A DNA stretch of 29,038 nucleotides, taken from contig DATHVI010000170.1 in assembly GCA_035461385.1 (NCBI GenBank), positions 1-29,038 on the forward strand. The letters run 5' to 3'. The notes below the pieces were generated by a model that was not told the DNA's origin, did no database searches, and was given only the letters and a program-made list of their open reading frames with translations. Each line of letters starts with the position of its first letter. The first letter of the stretch is position 1. Shown here in pieces: positions 25,993 through 29,038 of the stretch. The stretch is from DATHVI01 sp035461385. GTDB taxonomy: Bacteria; Actinomycetota; Thermoleophilia; Solirubrobacterales; 70-9. A program made the position numbers and the translations under genes.

Positions 25993-26847
25993 CTACTCAT
26001 CGGCAGCTTCGGCCTCGACCCGTAGGACCTCGGCCAGCGCCGCCCTGCCGACCTCGAGCTGCTCGACGGTCGGCTCGCGCGTCGACAGCAGCCGCTGGAT
26101 CTCGTGGCCGGGGCCGTGGACGGCGCGCGCGGCCGCGCTCTCCGGGTTGCGCTCGGCGTAGAGGAAGAGCTCGACCGCCGACCCGACGCCGGCGATCGTC
26201 GCCGCGCCGCGCGCGATCGGCCCCGGCTCGTCGAGGAGCAGTTCGACGAGCACCTGGCCGGCGATCGACGTCGCCATCATCGGCACGATCAGGTTCGAGC
26301 CGCAGCGCGGGTGCTCCTTCGGCATGTCGGCGGGATCGGTGTCGACCTCGTAGGCGGCGATCGCCTTGTGCTCGACGCCGTGGTAGGCGGCGAGGTCGTG
26401 GTCGCGGAGCGCGGCGAGCGCCGGAACGAGCCCGAGCAGGGCGACCACGGCCTCGCGCAGCGGCCCGCCGGCGCGCCCGCGCCGCTCCCCCGACCGGCGC
26501 ACCGCGCTCGAGACGGCGAGGCTGGCGACTGCGGCCGCGATCACCCGGGGGTCCTCGAACGCGAGCCGGGCCGATGCGAGGCGGTAGCGGGCGAGCGGGA
26601 CGACGGCCAGCGCCTCGGCCAGCCGCAGCGGGCCGCGCAGCACCGGGACCTTTCCGAGTCGCCCGCGGCTGAACACGGGCTTCGGGCCCGAGGCCACCTC
26701 GAGCTCGCCCTCGGGCGTCCGCGCGGCAACCGCCCACGAGGTCGGCCCGTGGATCAGCAGCCCGTTGCGAAGCGCCATCCCGCCGAGCCGGAGCTTCGTG
26801 CGCTCGGGCCCGGCCCCGTTCGAGCCTTGTCCTCGCTCCGCGCTCAT
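25993..26847 (-). CDS. DUF1385-family (YqhQ-like) membrane protein
   Basis: A 284-residue protein of the DUF1385 family. The conserved start KLRLGGMALRNGLLIHGPTSWA is clear, as are AAYHGVEHKAIAAYE and EHPRCGSNLIVP, which have His, Glu and Cys that could bind metal. Several hydrophobic stretches (VIAAAVASLAVSSAV, AVVALLGLVPALAAL, GAATIAGVGSAVELFLY) indicate membrane insertion. Function is unknown. I chose the ATG at 26847, 23 codons before the conserved MALRN. This ATG overlaps the stop of a 20-codon ORF, which in turn overlaps the M20 peptidase stop, so translation is likely coupled. The gap to ftsH is only 37 bases. Confidence 0.85.
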   Translation of the reverse strand: MSAERGQGSNGAGPERTKLRLGGMALRNGLLIHGPTSWAVAARTPEGELEVASGPKPVFSRGRLGKVPVLRGPLRLAEALAVVPLARYRLASARLAFEDPRVIAAAVASLAVSSAVRRSGERRGRAGGPLREAVVALLGLVPALAALRDHDLAAYHGVEHKAIAAYEVDTDPADMPKEHPRCGSNLIVPMMATSIAGQVLVELLLDEPGPIARGAATIAGVGSAVELFLYAERNPESAAARAVHGPGHEIQRLLSTREPTVEQLEVGRAALAEVLRVEAEAADE

Positions 26848-26909
26848 CGACCCCGGATCGCGCTTCGCCCGGGAGACACCTTCCCTTGTCCTGGCTCCGC
26901 GCTCATCGA
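26825..26909. repeat. 26-bp direct repeat, two copies (26825-26850 and 26884-26909)
   Basis: The two copies differ at one base and are 59 bases apart. Each copy contains the TCGATGAGCGCGGAG start region on the minus strand. The second copy supplies the DUF1385 start and the first, at the end of the M20 peptidase, supplies the start of the 20-codon ORF. This looks like a local duplication of the translation-start region. Confidence 0.85.
26844..26906 (-). CDS. Possible 20-codon coupling ORF
   Basis: The ORF begins MSAEPGQGKV, the same start as the DUF1385 protein (MSAERGQG), and ends in IRGR. Its ATG (26906) overlaps the TGA of the M20 peptidase as ATGA, and its own TGA overlaps the ATG of DUF1385 as ATGA. 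It probably arose from the 59-bp duplication and may pass ribosomes from one gene to the next. No product function is claimed. Confidence 0.35.
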   Translation of the reverse strand: MSAEPGQGKVSPGRSAIRGR

Positions 26910-28249
26910 AGCAACCGCCGCGGGAGGTCGGCGTAGAACGATGCCGCGAGCTCGATGTCGGCGACTGCCGCACGCTCGTCGGCGGCGTGGAAGAGGGGCT
27001 CGGCGCGGATCAGGTCGAATTCGCGCTGCGGGGAGAAGCCGTAGACGGTCGCGGCGCCGAACGCGCGGCGAAACCAGTGGCTGTCGCTGAACCCGGGCAT
27101 CACGATCGGGACCAGCTCCGCCCCGGGGTCGGTGTCGGCCAGCCAGTCGCGGATCGCGCCCGCGAGGGGCGTCTCGAGCGGCGAGCGGTTGCCGACCACA
27201 ACCTCGGCGAACTCGACCGCGACCTCACTCGCAAGCGGCCCGAGGACGCCGTCGACGCGCTCGCGAACCTCGTCCGCCCCCATCCCCGGCGGAACGCGGC
27301 AGTCGACCAGCACCTCGGCCGCCGACGGGATCACGTTGTCCTTCTCCGACGCCCGCGCTCGCGTCGGCACCAGGGTCACGCGGAGCATCGGCTCGGCGAG
27401 GTAGGCGGCGACCTTCGGAGCCGTCGACCGCAGTGCCTCGACCGCGTCGGCGAGCGCCGACGGGTCGTCGGGGTCGATCGGGTTGTCGGTCAGGGCGTGG
27501 AGGAAGGCGAGACCCTCCGGGGTCGGGTCGAGGGGGGGCTGCTCGCGCATCGTCGCCACCGCCGGCGCGAGCTTCAGCAGCGCGTTCTCGCCGAGGCCGG
27601 GGATCGAGCCGTGGCCGGCGACCCCCTGTGCTCGGAGGTGGAACCTGCACACTCCCTTCTCGCCGACCGCGATCGTGTAGAACCGCCGGCCTCCGTGCTC
27701 GAATGACTTGCCTCCGCCCTCGTTGACGACGAGGTCGGCGCGGACCTTGTCGGGGTGCTGCTCGCAGAGCCAGCGCGCCCCGAGGCCGCCGCCGGTCTCC
27801 TCGTCGGCCGTGATCACCAGCTTGAGCTCGCCGCGCCCGGGACGCCATCCGCTGCGCGCGAGCGCGGCCGCGGCCGCGGCCTCGGCAGCGACCTGGCCCT
27901 TCATGTCCTGGGCGCCGCGGCCGCGGATCTCGCCGTCGACGATGTCGCCGGCCCAGGGATCGAAGCTCCACTCGCCGCGATTCGAGGGCACGGTGTCGAC
28001 GTGGCCGAGCAGGCAGAGCGCCGGACCCGGGGCATCGCCCGCGAGCGTCGCGACGAGGTTCGGGCGACCGGGCTCCGCAGCGAGCAGCTCGCACTCGAAC
28101 CCGGCGTCGCCGAGCAGGCTGGCGAGCAGCTCCTGCGCCGGGCCCTCGTCGCCCGGCGGGTTCGAGGTGTCGATTCGGATCAGCTCGCCGAGCAGCTCGA
28201 CGGCCTCGGAGCCGAGGCGCGGATCGGCGAAGGCGGTCTGGTCGCCCAT
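26903..28249 (-). CDS. M20-family metallopeptidase (ArgE/DapE/carboxypeptidase G2 type)
   Basis: A 448-residue cytoplasmic dizinc hydrolase that cleaves an amide next to a carboxylate. The metal-site motifs are LCLLGHVDTVP, IRGRGAQDMKGQVAA with the bridging Asp, ITADEETGGGLGA with the Glu pair, and the late EPLFHAADERAAV with the C-terminal His ligand. The dimerisation domain lies about residues 200-330. Substrate (acylamino acid or dipeptide) cannot be told. The ATG at 28249 follows TAATCT by seven bases, and the gene is divergent from rarA. Its stop overlaps the start of the 20-codon ORF that leads to DUF1385. Confidence 0.92.
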   Translation of the reverse strand: MGDQTAFADPRLGSEAVELLGELIRIDTSNPPGDEGPAQELLASLLGDAGFECELLAAEPGRPNLVATLAGDAPGPALCLLGHVDTVPSNRGEWSFDPWAGDIVDGEIRGRGAQDMKGQVAAEAAAAAALARSGWRPGRGELKLVITADEETGGGLGARWLCEQHPDKVRADLVVNEGGGKSFEHGGRRFYTIAVGEKGVCRFHLRAQGVAGHGSIPGLGENALLKLAPAVATMREQPPLDPTPEGLAFLHALTDNPIDPDDPSALADAVEALRSTAPKVAAYLAEPMLRVTLVPTRARASEKDNVIPSAAEVLVDCRVPPGMGADEVRERVDGVLGPLASEVAVEFAEVVVGNRSPLETPLAGAIRDWLADTDPGAELVPIVMPGFSDSHWFRRAFGAATVYGFSPQREFDLIRAEPLFHAADERAAVADIELAASFYADLPRRLLR

Positions 28250-28256
28250 AGGCGTG

Positions 28257-28262
28257 AGATTA
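28257..28262 (-). promoter_or_regulatory. -10 box for the M20 peptidase gene
   Basis: TAATCT on the minus strand ends seven bases before the ATG at 28249. It faces the rarA -10 box in the same 57-bp divergent gap. Confidence 0.5.
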
Positions 28263-28294
28263 CGCGACTGCCCTGCTTCGGCCGCAGCGCTGGC

Positions 28295-28300
28295 GATACT
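28295..28300 (+). promoter_or_regulatory. -10 box for rarA
   Basis: GATACT ends six bases before the ATG at 28307. No Shine-Dalgarno is present between them, so a leaderless mRNA is likely. Confidence 0.4.
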
Positions 28301-28306
28301 TGAGCC

Positions 28307-29038
28307 ATGGAGCGGCTGTTCGACACCGGCTCCGATCCCCCCGAGCGAACCCCGGTGCCCCTCGACGAGGCACCGCTCGCGGTCCGGATGCGCCCTCGCT
28401 CGCTCGACGAGCTCGTCGGCCAGGACCACCTGCTCGCTGCGGGCTCGGCGCTGCGGACCGCGGTCGAGGCGGGCGAGCCGCACTCGGCGATCCTCTATGG
28501 GCCTCCGGGGTCTGGGAAGACGACGCTGGCGCGGATCATCGCGACGGGCGCCCGGGGGGCCTGGGAGGAGGAGTCGGCGGTCAACGCCGGGCGGGCCGAG
28601 GTCCGCGCGGTGATCGAGCGCGCCGCCGAGCGCCGCCGGGCCACGGGTCAGCCGACGATCTTTTTCCTCGACGAGATCCACCGCTTCAACAAGGCCCAGC
28701 AGGACGCGCTCCTGCCCGCGGTCGAGGAGGGCCTGGTGACGCTGATCGGGGCGACGACCGAGAACCCCTACTTCGAGGTCAACTCCGCCCTGCTCTCCCG
28801 CTGCCAGGTCTACGAGCTGCGCGCCCTCGACGCGGGGGAGATCCGCGCCCTGCTCGACCGGGCGCTGGACGATCCGAGCCGGGGGATCGGCGATCCGCCG
28901 GAGATCGACGCCGACGCTCTCGAGCTGCTCGCGGAGCGCTCCGGGGGCGACGCGCGGACGGCGCTGGCGGCGCTCGAGCGCGCTGTCGAGGCGGCCCATC
29001 TGGCCGGCGCCCGGGTCGATGTCGCGGTCGCCCAGGAC
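28307..29038 (+). CDS. rarA: Replication-associated recombination protein A (RarA/MgsA), 5' part
   Basis: The first 244 codons of an AAA+ ATPase of the RarA/MgsA/WRNIP1 family, which acts at stalled replication forks. Visible motifs are PLAVRMRPRSLDELVGQDHLL, Walker A YGPPGSGKTTLA, the SAVNAG segment, Walker B IFFLDEIHRFNKAQQDALLPAVE, sensor 1 LIGATTENPYFEVNSALLSRC with its arginine finger, and the start of the lid (LLAERSGGDARTALAALE). It continues past the window end. The ATG is preceded by a GATACT box at leaderless spacing. Confidence 0.96.
   Translation, partial: MERLFDTGSDPPERTPVPLDEAPLAVRMRPRSLDELVGQDHLLAAGSALRTAVEAGEPHSAILYGPPGSGKTTLARIIATGARGAWEEESAVNAGRAEVRAVIERAAERRRATGQPTIFFLDEIHRFNKAQQDALLPAVEEGLVTLIGATTENPYFEVNSALLSRCQVYELRALDAGEIRALLDRALDDPSRGIGDPPEIDADALELLAERSGGDARTALAALERAVEAAHLAGARVDVAVAQD

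Overview
The window is 29 kb of very GC-rich, densely coding chromosomal DNA with no rRNA, tRNA, CRISPR array, transposase or phage gene that I can see. The mix of genes points to a Gram-positive actinobacterium, perhaps Thermoleophilia/Solirubrobacterales: an ECF42-type sigma factor with a DGPF partner, a SpoIID/LytB-domain protein, a DUF1385 protein, methylmalonyl-CoA epimerase, RarA, YchF, and many leaderless-looking starts. The lineage is inference from gene content and base composition.

Layout. 1-6.2 kb: the start of a histidine kinase and its OmpR-type regulator, a small secreted Asp/Thr-rich repeat protein, a PhoD-like phosphatase, a TetR regulator, and a seven-repeat beta-propeller protein whose promoter carries a perfect palindrome. 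6.2-8.2 kb: a DUF488 protein and an NAD(P)-dependent semialdehyde dehydrogenase. 8.4-12.9 kb, plus strand: a SpoIID-domain cell-wall protein, the DGPF/ECF42/GNAT operon joined by GTGA overlaps, and two SRPBCC proteins. 12.9-17.3 kb: a DUF6544-like protein, a serine beta-lactamase-family hydrolase and a divergent SRPBCC gene (each with a one-base frameshift), a VOC protein and a CrtC-like lipocalin-type protein. 17.3-22.3 kb: a lytic transglycosylase with a C-terminal M15-type domain, YchF and a PAP2 phosphatase (overlapping), a BtrH-like protein with a third one-base frameshift at its catalytic cysteine, and a membrane-anchored methyltransferase. 22.3-29 kb: methylmalonyl-CoA epimerase with a small partner gene, a membrane class III nucleotide cyclase, a short FtsH paralogue without the usual extracytoplasmic domain, a DUF1385 protein coupled to an M20 peptidase through a tiny overlapping ORF, and the beginning of RarA.

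How it fits together. Most of the window is housekeeping and envelope maintenance: peptidoglycan cleavage (SpoIID, SLT+M15), phospholipid-type phosphatase (PAP2), membrane proteolysis (FtsH) and signalling (two-component system, cyclase, ECF42). No single large novel system is evident. The points most worth following are the repeat protein beside the two-component system, the palindrome over the propeller promoter, the possible ECF42 autoregulatory promoter, the ATGA relay upstream of DUF1385, the truncated FtsH, and three separate one-base frameshifts between 14.4 and 20.8 kb, which may be sequence errors or real gene decay.
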